A stretch of DNA of 64,000 nt from Prevotella sp. GTDB taxonomy: Bacteria > Bacteroidota > Bacteroidia > Bacteroidales > Dysgonomonadaceae. Shown here piece by piece: positions 26,946 through 34,976 of this stretch. The position numbers were made by a program, and so were the translations under genes. The stretch's first letter is position 1, and every line of letters begins with the position of its first letter. The notes below the pieces were generated by a model. The model searched no databases and was not told the origin of the DNA. It was given only the letters and a program-made list of their open reading frames with translations. The stretch is from assembly GCA_031285625.1 (NCBI GenBank), contig JAITVV010000071.1:1-64000 (forward strand). The letters run 5' to 3'.

Positions 26946-27683
26946 ATGAGTATGAAGAAAATCGTTCTATTTATTTATGAGCTGTTTATTTTCGCTCCAA
27001 TTTTTGTTTTAGCGACTATTATCACGGCTGTTACCGTTATGATAGGCTGCCTCTTCGGCAATCGCAAATTCTGGGGGTATTATCCTCCCAAATATTGGTC
27101 TAAATTGTCATGCAGGCTTGCATTATGTCGTATAAAGGTAGTACGTCACAGCAAGTTGGACCCAAACAAATCATATGTATTCGTTCCAAACCATCAGGGC
27201 GCATTTGATATATTCCTTATCTACGGATACCTGAACCAAAATATAAAATGGGTACAGAAGCAGGAGTTGCGTAAGTTACCCTTTGTAGGAAAAGCTTCCG
27301 AGATAGCCGGACATGTATTTGTAGATCAGTCAAATCTAAAATCGATGAAAGATACAATAGTCAAGGCGGAAGCACAATTGGGAAAAGGTTCATCTATGGT
27401 CATTTTCCCTGAGGGGGCCAGAACCAAAACAGGTAAAATGGGACGATTTAAGAGAGGTGCTTTTGTTATAGCCAAAGAAATGAATCTCGAAATAGTGCCC
27501 GTAACAGTAAATGGCCCATTCGATCTGATGAAAATAAATACATATCTTATCAATCCGTGTAAACTGGAACTAATTGTACACGAGCCCATATCTACAAAAG
27601 ACCTGAATGACGATAATATGCCTGAATTTATAAATAATTGCAGGGAAATTGTATATTCGGGACTCTGGGAAAAATATAAATAA
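26946..27683 (+). CDS. plsC: 1-acyl-sn-glycerol-3-phosphate acyltransferase
   Basis: A 245-residue membrane-bound enzyme that adds the second acyl chain to lysophosphatidic acid, making phosphatidic acid. The catalytic HX4D motif is NHQGAFD (about residue 79) and the glycerophosphate-binding motif is FPEGARTKTGKMG (about residue 157). An N-terminal hydrophobic region anchors it in the membrane. Start set behind the promoter at 26920-26927. Confidence 0.92.
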   Translation: MSMKKIVLFIYELFIFAPIFVLATIITAVTVMIGCLFGNRKFWGYYPPKYWSKLSCRLALCRIKVVRHSKLDPNKSYVFVPNHQGAFDIFLIYGYLNQNIKWVQKQELRKLPFVGKASEIAGHVFVDQSNLKSMKDTIVKAEAQLGKGSSMVIFPEGARTKTGKMGRFKRGAFVIAKEMNLEIVPVTVNGPFDLMKINTYLINPCKLELIVHEPISTKDLNDDNMPEFINNCREIVYSGLWEKYK

Positions 27684-27713
27684 CACAACTACATCTTATA
27701 AACTTTACAACAA

Positions 27714-28301
27714 ATGGAAAATGAATTTAGCTATTACATTATCGAACCTAATATAACAGAGCGTACACCCTTATTGATGAACAAAAGCGGAATGAATCCT
27801 GAAGGCATAAATTTTTTATATTATGATAGAATGGTCTCAGACGACTATATAGCGTATTTACAATTTTTGATGCCATTAAAAAATCCGGATATGGATACTG
27901 ACTATTTAGTCTTAGAAGGAAATGGCGTTTTTTCTGGAAAGATAAAGAATGCATTAATAAAACATATGCCTATTAGGAGTTTGCAACTTGTAGAAGCTGT
28001 TATTAATGAAAACAATGCAGAATATAAAGATTTTTGGATAGCCAATATTTATAATAGTTTTTCATTATTTGATGAAGAGTTGAGTGAGTATGATGATATA
28101 GATGACGAAATGTGGTTTGGAATTGAGAAAATCGTATTGAGTAAAGAACGTTTAACAAAGATACCTTTGGAAGAGCGACTGGTATTTGAAGCAGCTGAAG
28201 ATTGTGCTTTTACTCTATATCATGAATCGATAGTAGATATTATTAAATCCGTTGACCCCAAAGGGATGCATTTCATTCCTGTAGAAGAATGGAGAGGTTA
28301 A
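27714..28301 (+). CDS. Hypothetical protein, weakly similar to Imm11/DUF1629 immunity proteins
   Basis: A 195-residue acidic soluble protein with no signal peptide. The end (IEKIVLSKERLTKIPLEERL, then GMHFIPVEEW) has the order seen in DUF1629/Imm11-type immunity proteins, where a second repeat ends in a short G-x-x-F-x-P stretch; this is a pattern impression, not a firm assignment. No toxin gene is next to it: it lies 30 bases after plsC. It could be an orphan immunity gene or an unrelated protein. Confidence 0.5.
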   Translation: MENEFSYYIIEPNITERTPLLMNKSGMNPEGINFLYYDRMVSDDYIAYLQFLMPLKNPDMDTDYLVLEGNGVFSGKIKNALIKHMPIRSLQLVEAVINENNAEYKDFWIANIYNSFSLFDEELSEYDDIDDEMWFGIEKIVLSKERLTKIPLEERLVFEAAEDCAFTLYHESIVDIIKSVDPKGMHFIPVEEWRG

Positions 28302-28381
28302 TTGAGCTATAATAAATGTTAGAAAAATTACTCACATTCAACATACTGATTACATAATAATTGAATAACGCTCATTTTTTG

Positions 28382-28389
28382 TACTTTTG
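28382..28389 (+). promoter_or_regulatory. -7 box of the LysM-protein promoter
   Basis: TACTTTTG, 24 bases upstream of the ATG at 28413, with TTG at 28361-28363 about 18 bases upstream. Confidence 0.55.
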
Positions 28390-28412
28390 CGTTTTACCTA
28401 ACAATATTAAGC

Positions 28413-30152
28413 ATGAAATTAAGAAATATATTTCTACTATCACTTTTACTCACAATAGGTTTTACCGGACTATCGCATGCACATTCGGTAGCAATAGCTG
28501 TTACGGCTTCAACTAACGATGACATTATCACACACACGGTAGCCAAAGGAGAAACAGTATACTCTATTGCTGCCGCATACCATACCACTGTAAACCAGAT
28601 ATATAAATTAAACCCTAAAGCTGAGCAAGGCATCCGGTCAGGAGATAAATTACTGATACTGAAAGTAAAGACAGTTACAGGATACAGTAACCATACTATA
28701 GATGCAAAAGAAACCTTATACTCTGTTTCGCGGATGTATAAGATTTCAGAGAGCGACCTCAAAGATGCCAATCCCGGACTAAGTGAAAATACATTCAACA
28801 TAGGAAGGACTATCAAGATTCCTGTTTATAATGGGATGGCTGCTACAGTATCTGCAAATACAAGATCTGCCGAATATAAAGTAAAGAAAGGCGAGACTCT
28901 ATATAGTATAGGGAAAGCTAATAATGTATCGGTAGAGGCCTTGATGAATGCTAACCCTGTAGTAAGAGAGAGCGGATTAAGAGAAGGCATGTCTTTGATT
29001 ATACCCGGCAACATTCAGGCAAATACATCAAACATAGCAACTATACAAAACATCGACAGGACAGAAACCACCCCATATGCAACCAAAGGAGAAACTGTGA
29101 GAGTAGGGATTCTACTACCTTTTACCGACAATGGAGGCAGTATACAGAAAGACAAATTGGCAGAATACTACGAAGGATTTTTGTTAGCTGTAAAAGATTT
29201 AAAAAACAAAGGACTAAATGCTGAAATATACACTTTTGATACAGGACCTGAAAAAAACACCAAAAGGATAGAAAGCCTTATGGAAACAAATGAAATGAAA
29301 GGGCTTCACCTCATTATCGGAGGCGTTTCCAAGCAGCAGATAGATATCCTTACCAAATTCTCGAAAAAAACAGGAATCAAATATGTAGTTCCTTTTGGAA
29401 CACCTTCTGAAATAAATTCCGATCCTTTATTATTCCAGATGACAACATCTCATTCCAGTCTTTATCCTGAGGCTATTTCTGCATTTGCGAAAAGATTTGG
29501 TAATTACAATATCGTGTTTGTATCAGAATCCGGATCGAATAATGATAAAACAGACTTTACCAATGAATTGAAAAAAAGGCTGACTAAAGAAAATATCAAG
29601 TTCAAAAATTTATCGGGAGGAAGCGATCTTACAGAAAGTATGAAAGGTGTGCTAAGTTCATCCGGAAAAAATATATTAATACCAACATCTTCTTCTGAAG
29701 CGACATTAAGACGGATTACAAGCGCAGCCAATCTCATAACGGACAGTTCGATCACCCTGTTTGGTTACCCTGAATGGCAGACATATTCAAACCAGCTTGC
29801 AAATCTGCACAAATTTAATGCATATATTTACAGCATCTTCTTTTTAGATGAACAGCAGAATGCCGTGCAGGACTTCTCTAAACAGTTCAAGCAATGGTAT
29901 AATAAGAACATGATTAATTCGTTCCCTAAATGGGGATATCTTGGCTACGATACGGGATTATACTTCCTTACAGCACTCAGACAAAATGGAAGTAGCTTTG
30001 AGAACAATATATCAAGAATAAAAGTGCCAACCCTGCAATCTTCTATATACTTTGTGCAGACAGGTACAAACGGAGGATATATTAATAATGGACTATATTT
30101 TATCCAATATAAAGATAATTCCAGCATTGAAAAAATTGATATCATTAACTAA
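28413..30152 (+). CDS. LysM-domain protein fused to a periplasmic ligand-binding domain
   Basis: A 579-residue exported protein: signal peptide to about residue 23, three LysM modules (about residues 40-85, 93-138 and 153-199, each with a KGETLYSI-type start), then a receptor-ligand-binding region from about residue 228 (TVRVGILLPFTDNGG) of the type-1 periplasmic binding fold. LysM modules bind peptidoglycan. Such fusions are found in Bacteroidetes and are thought to act at the cell wall; the ligand is unknown. The next gene starts directly after the stop codon. Confidence 0.87.
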   Translation: MKLRNIFLLSLLLTIGFTGLSHAHSVAIAVTASTNDDIITHTVAKGETVYSIAAAYHTTVNQIYKLNPKAEQGIRSGDKLLILKVKTVTGYSNHTIDAKETLYSVSRMYKISESDLKDANPGLSENTFNIGRTIKIPVYNGMAATVSANTRSAEYKVKKGETLYSIGKANNVSVEALMNANPVVRESGLREGMSLIIPGNIQANTSNIATIQNIDRTETTPYATKGETVRVGILLPFTDNGGSIQKDKLAEYYEGFLLAVKDLKNKGLNAEIYTFDTGPEKNTKRIESLMETNEMKGLHLIIGGVSKQQIDILTKFSKKTGIKYVVPFGTPSEINSDPLLFQMTTSHSSLYPEAISAFAKRFGNYNIVFVSESGSNNDKTDFTNELKKRLTKENIKFKNLSGGSDLTESMKGVLSSSGKNILIPTSSSEATLRRITSAANLITDSSITLFGYPEWQTYSNQLANLHKFNAYIYSIFFLDEQQNAVQDFSKQFKQWYNKNMINSFPKWGYLGYDTGLYFLTALRQNGSSFENNISRIKVPTLQSSIYFVQTGTNGGYINNGLYFIQYKDNSSIEKIDIIN

Positions 30153-30839
30153 ATGGTAAAGAAATATATATTGATGTGCCTATACCTTTCTTTTGCTTTG
30201 CTTACATATGCACAGAAGAAAGAATTCAAGCCGGAATGGAATGTCGGTGTAGGCTTTGGCCCTACCTTCTCCGCCGTTGATTTTGAGCCACGGGTAAGTA
30301 CAAAAAACCGTATGCAATACCATGGAGGTATAGCCATTCGCTACTTATCAGAAAAAAATCTGGGAGTCATTGCCGAGTTGAATTACAGCCAGCAGGGATG
30401 GGAACAGAGCTTTAAGAATGATAATGAAAAAGAGTTTCAGCATTCACATCAATTAAATTATATAGAATTACCTATCCTTACCCATATATACTTTGGAAAC
30501 AAGGTGAGGTTTGTCTTTAATCTAGGCCCTAAGATCGGGTATCTGGTGAGCGACAGTGAAAAGATGAACGATCCCTTAGCCGAATTCCTTGCTAGCGGAA
30601 ATGCGAGTAGTGACTTCGTTACACAGCAGTATTACCGTCTGGCTGATAAGAAAATAGACTATGGGCTCATGGCGGGGCTAGGACTCGAATTCCGTACGGG
30701 AATCGGCAGCTTCACGCTCGAAGGAAGATACACTTTTGGGCTGGGAGATATTTATAAAAGTAGTAAGGCTGATTATTTTTCACGATCAGCAAACAGAGTC
30801 ATATCTGCAAAGTTAACCTATTACGTCAAGTTGTTCTGA
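30153..30839 (+). CDS. PorT-like outer-membrane beta-barrel protein
   Basis: A 228-residue exported protein (signal peptide ending near LTYAQKK) with the outer_membrane_beta-barrel pattern: GVGFGPTFSAVDF, LNYIELPILTHIYFG, and an even spacing of glycine/aromatic strands to the C-terminal KLF. It could be PorT of the type IX secretion system, which has this size and fold, but many generic barrels look alike. Start codon follows the upstream stop without a gap (TAAATG), so co-translation is likely. Confidence 0.72.
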   Translation: MVKKYILMCLYLSFALLTYAQKKEFKPEWNVGVGFGPTFSAVDFEPRVSTKNRMQYHGGIAIRYLSEKNLGVIAELNYSQQGWEQSFKNDNEKEFQHSHQLNYIELPILTHIYFGNKVRFVFNLGPKIGYLVSDSEKMNDPLAEFLASGNASSDFVTQQYYRLADKKIDYGLMAGLGLEFRTGIGSFTLEGRYTFGLGDIYKSSKADYFSRSANRVISAKLTYYVKLF

Positions 30840-30840
30840 T

Positions 30841-31521
30841 ATGCCACGCATATACAAACTTTCTCGAACCGGATTAAAAATACTATATAAAATACGCCAC
30901 CACAAAGGACATGGTATACACTCTCCTTTTGTATTCAATCTGGTAACCAAGGTTATTGAGGAGAAAACCCCGTTTCATGTATATGAAGATATAAATACAC
31001 TCCTCGATCCTTATAAATCTTTACATTTAAAAAAATATAACCATCTTTCGCTTCGCCTGGTGAATTATTTTAAGGCACGCCGCATCTTAGAGATCGGATC
31101 CGGATATGGAGCTAATACTTTATGTTTGACAGCTCCTTCCAGCAGTATTATCTGTACATGCATAGAAACCGAAAAAAAGAAATATTCGCTGGCACAGGAA
31201 TTATATAAAGATTGGAATAGAGATATAACACTTTATACTGATAAGCAACTCCCGGTATTGAAAGAAAAACAAGATTGCATTTTTATAGATCTGAATAATT
31301 TTAATTACTTATCTTTAGATATTTGCAAATATCTATCTGACATTTCCCATGAAAAATCTTTTATAATTATAAGAGGAATAAGAACAAATAGACGCAATCA
31401 GATGTTATGGAGAGGTATTATTGATATCGAGTCCAGAACAGCTGTCCTGGACATGTTTAATATCGGTATTATATTTTTTGATAAAAAGCTGTACAGGTGG
31501 AATTATCAGATAAGTTTTTAG
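30841..31521 (+). CDS. SAM-dependent methyltransferase-like protein
   Basis: A 226-residue cytoplasmic protein with a class I methyltransferase glycine-rich motif RILEIGSGYGANTLCL (about residues 78-93). An N-terminal region (HHKGHGIHSPFVFNLV) is conserved in a Bacteroidetes-wide family. The acid after strand beta-2 is plausible as CIETEKKK. Third gene of the run starting at 28413, one base after the previous stop. Substrate unknown. Confidence 0.75.
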   Translation: MPRIYKLSRTGLKILYKIRHHKGHGIHSPFVFNLVTKVIEEKTPFHVYEDINTLLDPYKSLHLKKYNHLSLRLVNYFKARRILEIGSGYGANTLCLTAPSSSIICTCIETEKKKYSLAQELYKDWNRDITLYTDKQLPVLKEKQDCIFIDLNNFNYLSLDICKYLSDISHEKSFIIIRGIRTNRRNQMLWRGIIDIESRTAVLDMFNIGIIFFDKKLYRWNYQISF

Positions 31522-31563
31522 AATTACAGGCCTAAATTTTTACAAGCACTTAAATAAGAATAG

Positions 31564-32124
31564 ATGAAAAAAAGCTCTGTATATACCAAAACTGGAGATA
31601 AGGGATTAACATCCCTTGTTGGTGGCAAACGTGTGGCAAAAGCACATGTAAGATTAGATGCATATGGTACAACTGACGAGTTGAATTCCTTTGTCGGATT
31701 TCTTATTGAGGAAATAGAAGATGAGCATGACTTGGAGATTTTATCTTTTATTCAGCATAAATTATTCACTGTGGGGTCATATCTGGCTACCGAAACAGAA
31801 GCAATTCTGCCAAAAGCTGCCAGCATTATTACAGATAAAGATATTTCGATTCTTGAGAATGAAATGGATAAGATGGACAGTGAGTTACCTCAGCTGCGCC
31901 AGTTTGTTCTACCAGGAGGAAGCGAATCGGCATCAAGAGCCCACATTTGCCGTACGGTATGCCGCCGGACTGAACGTTGCATATACAAAGTGAAGGAAGA
32001 ATTTCCTGTTGATGATCTTGTATTAATGTTCGTAAACAGGCTCTCCGACTACTTTTTCTTACTGGCCCGAAAGGAATGTAATAAGAAAGGAAAAGAAATA
32101 TTTTGGAATCAGGCTTTGATATAA
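31564..32124 (+). CDS. PduO-type cob(I)alamin adenosyltransferase
   Basis: A 186-residue enzyme that attaches the adenosyl group to cob(I)alamin. N-terminal signature VYTKTGDKGLTSLVGGKRV, and the ATP-site segments FVLPGGSESASRAHICRTVCRRTER (quoted in parts: FVLPGGSESAS, CRTVCRRTER). The end LARKECNKKG is relevant because a copy of this stretch lies near 54.94 kb. Complete and probably functional. Confidence 0.93.
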   Translation: MKKSSVYTKTGDKGLTSLVGGKRVAKAHVRLDAYGTTDELNSFVGFLIEEIEDEHDLEILSFIQHKLFTVGSYLATETEAILPKAASIITDKDISILENEMDKMDSELPQLRQFVLPGGSESASRAHICRTVCRRTERCIYKVKEEFPVDDLVLMFVNRLSDYFFLLARKECNKKGKEIFWNQALI

Positions 32125-32136
32125 GAAATAATGTTA

Positions 32137-32144
32137 TATTTTTG
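32137..32144 (+). promoter_or_regulatory. -7 box of the DUF2795 gene promoter
   Basis: TATTTTTG, 43 bases upstream of the ATG at 32188. Confidence 0.45.
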
Positions 32145-32187
32145 CGAAAAATATAACCAAACTGACAAATAAATAAACGAAAATATT

Positions 32188-32409
32188 ATGTACTGGACTT
32201 TAGAATTAGCATCAAAATTAGAAGATGCACCATGGCCTGCAACAAAAGAAGAGTTGATTGACTATGCCCAACGTTCGGGTGCACCTCTTGAAGTTATAGA
32301 AAACTTACAGGAGATAGAGGATGAAGATGAGATTTTCGATACTATCGAAGACATCTGGCCTGACTATCCTAGTAAAGAAGATTTCTTCTTCAACGAGGAC
32401 GAGTATTAG
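32188..32409 (+). CDS. DUF2795 family small acidic protein; integration target
   Basis: A 73-residue acidic protein with the DUF2795 pattern (APWPATKEELIDYAQRSGAP). Function unknown; related proteins are small and cytoplasmic. Its last codons are the insertion point of the mobile element: the final 22 bases before the stop occur again at 42413-42434, where they again read out FFNEDEY-like codons and a stop. The C-terminus present here may therefore be supplied by the element. Confidence 0.85.
   Translation: MYWTLELASKLEDAPWPATKEELIDYAQRSGAPLEVIENLQEIEDEDEIFDTIEDIWPDYPSKEDFFFNEDEY
32386..32407 (+). repeat. Left attachment site (attL) core
   Basis: Fourteen bases TTCTTCAACGAGGA, then C, then GAGTATT. 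The same order is found at 42413-42434 with T in place of C. It covers the last codons of the DUF2795 gene. Confidence 0.8.
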
Positions 32410-32453
32410 AGGTAAAAAATTGTAAAATGCTTTAAAATAAAGCGTATATACAG

Positions 32454-32492
32454 GAGATTAGGGTAACAAATAATTACTTTAATCTCTTTTTT
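32454..32492 (+). terminator. Element-side terminator copy after the DUF2795 gene
   Basis: GAGATTAGGGTAA (32454-32466) and AATCTCTTTTTT (32481-32492) form an imperfect hairpin with a T-run. The same two words flank the perfect hairpin at 42477-42516, at nearly the same distance from the 22-base repeat (68 versus 64 bases), so this looks like a diverged copy of the gene's own terminator. Confidence 0.7.
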
Positions 32493-32523
32493 ATGCCTTT
32501 TTTTACTATATTTGTTACCCTAA
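32458..32523. repeat. 15-base inverted repeat before the integrase gene
   Basis: TTAGGGTAACAAATA (32458-32472) and TATTTGTTACCCTAA (32509-32523) are perfect complements. The right arm overlaps the integrase -7 box; a further GGGTAAT word lies at 32539-32545. Candidate arm-type integrase or excisionase sites, or an operator. Confidence 0.55.
32507..32514 (+). promoter_or_regulatory. -7 box of the integrase promoter
   Basis: TATATTTG, inside the right arm of the inverted repeat, so binding there could repress integrase expression. Confidence 0.5.
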
Positions 32524-32567
32524 ACGCAACCCTATAAAGGGTAATATTCCTAAAAAAATACATAGTA

Positions 32568-33908
32568 ATGGGTAGAAAGAAAGCTGACAGACCAACAGGA
32601 AAGTTTAAACTTCGTACAGACCAAAGCAAAGACGATGGTAAATATACCTTATATTTAGAATATAGTCTGAATAGAAAATTTGCAAAAACTACCACAGAAT
32701 ATAAATTTAAGCCTTCAGAATGGGATGATAAGAATCAAAAAGTAAAAGGAACTGTTCCAAACTATAATCGTATCAATGCTCAATTATCCAAGCTTAAAAA
32801 TGGCATTGATGCAGCTATTATTGATTATCTTGATAGAACAAAGGGTAACACAAAGAGAAGGTTAACTATTGACATCTTACGAAGTATTGTCCAGCGAAAA
32901 CCAATTACGACATTAGGCAAAGTAGAAAACAACGAATTTTTCGCTATGGCTAATAAAATTCAAGAAGATGAATATTCACATGGAAAAAATTCTTATAGCC
33001 TTTATAAGAATAAGCTAAATCAGATAGATATATTCAAAAAGTTTGTTTCTAAAAAGATAGGTGAGCAATTTATTAATTGTGATGACATTGATATTGACCT
33101 GATAAATGATTATATTAAATGGCGTATAGATAGGGGAAATAAACCTGTTACTATTAATAAAGCTCTCGTCCCAATCAATCAAACTCTAAAAATAGCAAGT
33201 ATTAAAGGCTTTGCTAATGCAGAGATGGCATATTTAATATCAAAATCGTATCTACCTATCAAGACTAAATTGAAAGATGAAGAAGACGAGGAAGATGATG
33301 TAAGATATTTAACAGAGGACCAGATAAAATCGTTATTAGAATTATATCCAAAATTGCATATTAGAACAAAAGATTATATAGATATGTTTCTTTTTGTAAT
33401 TCATACAGGATTACGAGTTTCTGATATAATAACTTTGCGATGGATAAATATTGATATTGAGAAAAAAGAACTGAATAAGATACTATATAAGGGAGACATT
33501 AAACTATCGACACCCCTAACAGCACCAGCTATAAAGATTTTAAATAAATGGAAAGAACGCAATCTAAATGATGTTTTTGTTTTTGACATCCTGCCTTCTG
33601 ATTTTAATTTACAAGACGTTCCATTACTTGACAAAATGCGTATCAATAAAAATCGTTCAATTCTTACATCATTAAATGAAGTCGGTAATAAATTGGAGTT
33701 GGCTTTCAAAATGGGTATGCACGTAGGTAGGCATACATTTGCAGTTTTAGCCTTAAACAGAGAAGTAAACTTGCATATTTTAAGTCAGTTATTGGGACAT
33801 TCAAGTATATTAGTTACAGAAAAAGTGTATGCTAAATTCTTGCCTAAAACAATAAAAGAAGAAGTTGAAACCAAACTCGATTTCAACTTCCTTCCTGATG
33901 GATATTAA
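32568..33908 (+). CDS. Tyrosine recombinase (phage integrase family)
   Basis: A 446-residue integrase with an N-terminal arm-binding region (GRKKADRPTGKFKLRTDQS and following), a SAM-like core-binding domain (about residues 120-215) and a catalytic domain. Catalytic residues visible: Arg283 in HTGLRVSD, His385-x-x-Arg388 in HVGRHTF, His in LLGHSS and Tyr421 in EKVYAKF. It should cut and rejoin the attachment sites of the element. Its place next to attL and pointing inward is the usual layout. All catalytic residues are present, so excision may still be possible. Confidence 0.95.
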   Translation: MGRKKADRPTGKFKLRTDQSKDDGKYTLYLEYSLNRKFAKTTTEYKFKPSEWDDKNQKVKGTVPNYNRINAQLSKLKNGIDAAIIDYLDRTKGNTKRRLTIDILRSIVQRKPITTLGKVENNEFFAMANKIQEDEYSHGKNSYSLYKNKLNQIDIFKKFVSKKIGEQFINCDDIDIDLINDYIKWRIDRGNKPVTINKALVPINQTLKIASIKGFANAEMAYLISKSYLPIKTKLKDEEDEEDDVRYLTEDQIKSLLELYPKLHIRTKDYIDMFLFVIHTGLRVSDIITLRWINIDIEKKELNKILYKGDIKLSTPLTAPAIKILNKWKERNLNDVFVFDILPSDFNLQDVPLLDKMRINKNRSILTSLNEVGNKLELAFKMGMHVGRHTFAVLALNREVNLHILSQLLGHSSILVTEKVYAKFLPKTIKEEVETKLDFNFLPDGY

Positions 33909-33921
33909 CCAACATATTATT

Positions 33922-34221
33922 TCAGTCATAAGCATAAGCTTCTAAACGATTCTTTTGATAAAAGTACATTATATCCTCATAACTGTATAAAAATTTATCA
34001 CCAACCTGAGTATAGGGTAAATAACCCTCGTCACGATACTTCTTTATCCAATTTTGACCGACCCCTAAAAGTTCGGGAAGGTCTTTATTGGTGTAAAAAG
34101 GTTTTACAATATTATTTTTAGTGTGTTCGATTAGAGTAGAACATAGGTTCTTTAAATCTTTTATCTCTTGTTTCAATTCGTTTAGTTCATCGCTATGAAC
34201 TGCAATCAAAGTGCTCATCAT
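33922..34221 (-). CDS. Helix-turn-helix protein, excisionase-like
   Basis: A 99-residue protein: an N-terminal coiled stretch (LNELKQEIKDLKNLCSTLIEH) followed by a MerR/excisionase-like HTH (KPFYTNKDLPELLGVGQNWIKKYRDEGYLPYTQ, quoted only as YTNKDLPELLGVG and KKYRDEGYLPY). Proteins of this HTH_17 type beside Bacteroidetes integrases act as recombination directionality factors. It is convergent with the integrase. A TTG at 34236 is in frame, but ATG at 34221 is the better start. Confidence 0.8.
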   Translation of the reverse strand: MMSTLIAVHSDELNELKQEIKDLKNLCSTLIEHTKNNIVKPFYTNKDLPELLGVGQNWIKKYRDEGYLPYTQVGDKFLYSYEDIMYFYQKNRLEAYAYD

Positions 34222-34312
34222 TCTGAATTTTAGCAACTTTATTTTTCATGGAATTTCACAATCCCAAGCTATACTTAAAATCATTGTACTTCTATTATTG
34301 AAGTAACCAAAA

Positions 34313-34344
34313 CAAATATACCTTTTTTATTTTTGAAAAACAAA
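34313..34344 (-). promoter_or_regulatory. Consensus promoter of the excisionase-like gene
   Basis: On the minus strand TTTG (34344-34341), exactly 20 bases, then TATATTTG (34320-34313). It predicts a leader of about 85 bases before the start at 34221. Confidence 0.7.
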
Positions 34345-34583
34345 AGAGATTTTAACAAAATTTGAAATGGCATATTTATGGCATCCTTAAATCTATTGAA
34401 CTACTTTATCCCCATTGACCCATCCCTCATATATAAGGGGATTATGTTGTGAATGAATAAATTCTCAAAAAAATTATGTTTAAGAAGGTCATCTATATTG
34501 AACTTTCAAAAATATTGTAATATTTATTTATATAGACTTTGATAGCTCTATGATATGTATAATAATTTAATAAAAATTAAAGT
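34345..34583. other. AT-rich gap in the element
   Basis: No gene seen. It holds a weak hairpin, ATCCCC (34408-34413) with GGGGAT (34437-34442), and otherwise AT-rich sequence upstream of the NUMOD3-like ORF. Confidence 0.4.
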
Positions 34584-34769
34584 ATGAATAAGAGAATTTA
34601 CAGAGAAGCGGATGAGATGACTAAGTACAAAATGAGTTTAAGCAAATCTAATTCATTAAATCCTAACTATGGGAAACCAAGAGATGAGGAAACTAAACAA
34701 AAGATTTCGGATAGTATGAAAAAGTATTGGTCAGAAGTCCCATTTAAAAATGACTTAAATAAAAAATGA
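34584..34769 (+). CDS. NUMOD3-like mini-protein
   Basis: A 61-residue basic protein. The middle, NPNYGKPRDEETKQKISDSM, resembles the NUMOD3 DNA-binding module of homing endonucleases (N-P-x-Y/F-G-K then ETKQKIS), but no nuclease domain is attached. It could be a small DNA-binding protein of the element or a relic of a GIY-YIG/HNH nuclease. Start by ATG at 34584 after an A-rich stretch. Confidence 0.6.
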   Translation: MNKRIYREADEMTKYKMSLSKSNSLNPNYGKPRDEETKQKISDSMKKYWSEVPFKNDLNKK

Positions 34770-34976
34770 AATTTTAGAATTGGATGTTGCCGGATACGGC
34801 AACATCTTTATTTTATATGAATAATATTTTTCATTAACTATTGATTATTTATTTTCAAATTCTATTTTTTATAAAGAAGTTTCATTCTCTCTATCAAGAA
34901 GGGAAATATGTAGCCTGTGGACTACACCACTAATTAGTAAAGTTCACTTGAAGAATAAGAAGTTTAATATTAAAAA

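Noticed and set aside
34909-34926. TGTAG...CTACA hairpin as a rolling-circle nick site
   Set aside because: Only five pairs; no known nick sequence in the loop. Too weak to list as an origin.
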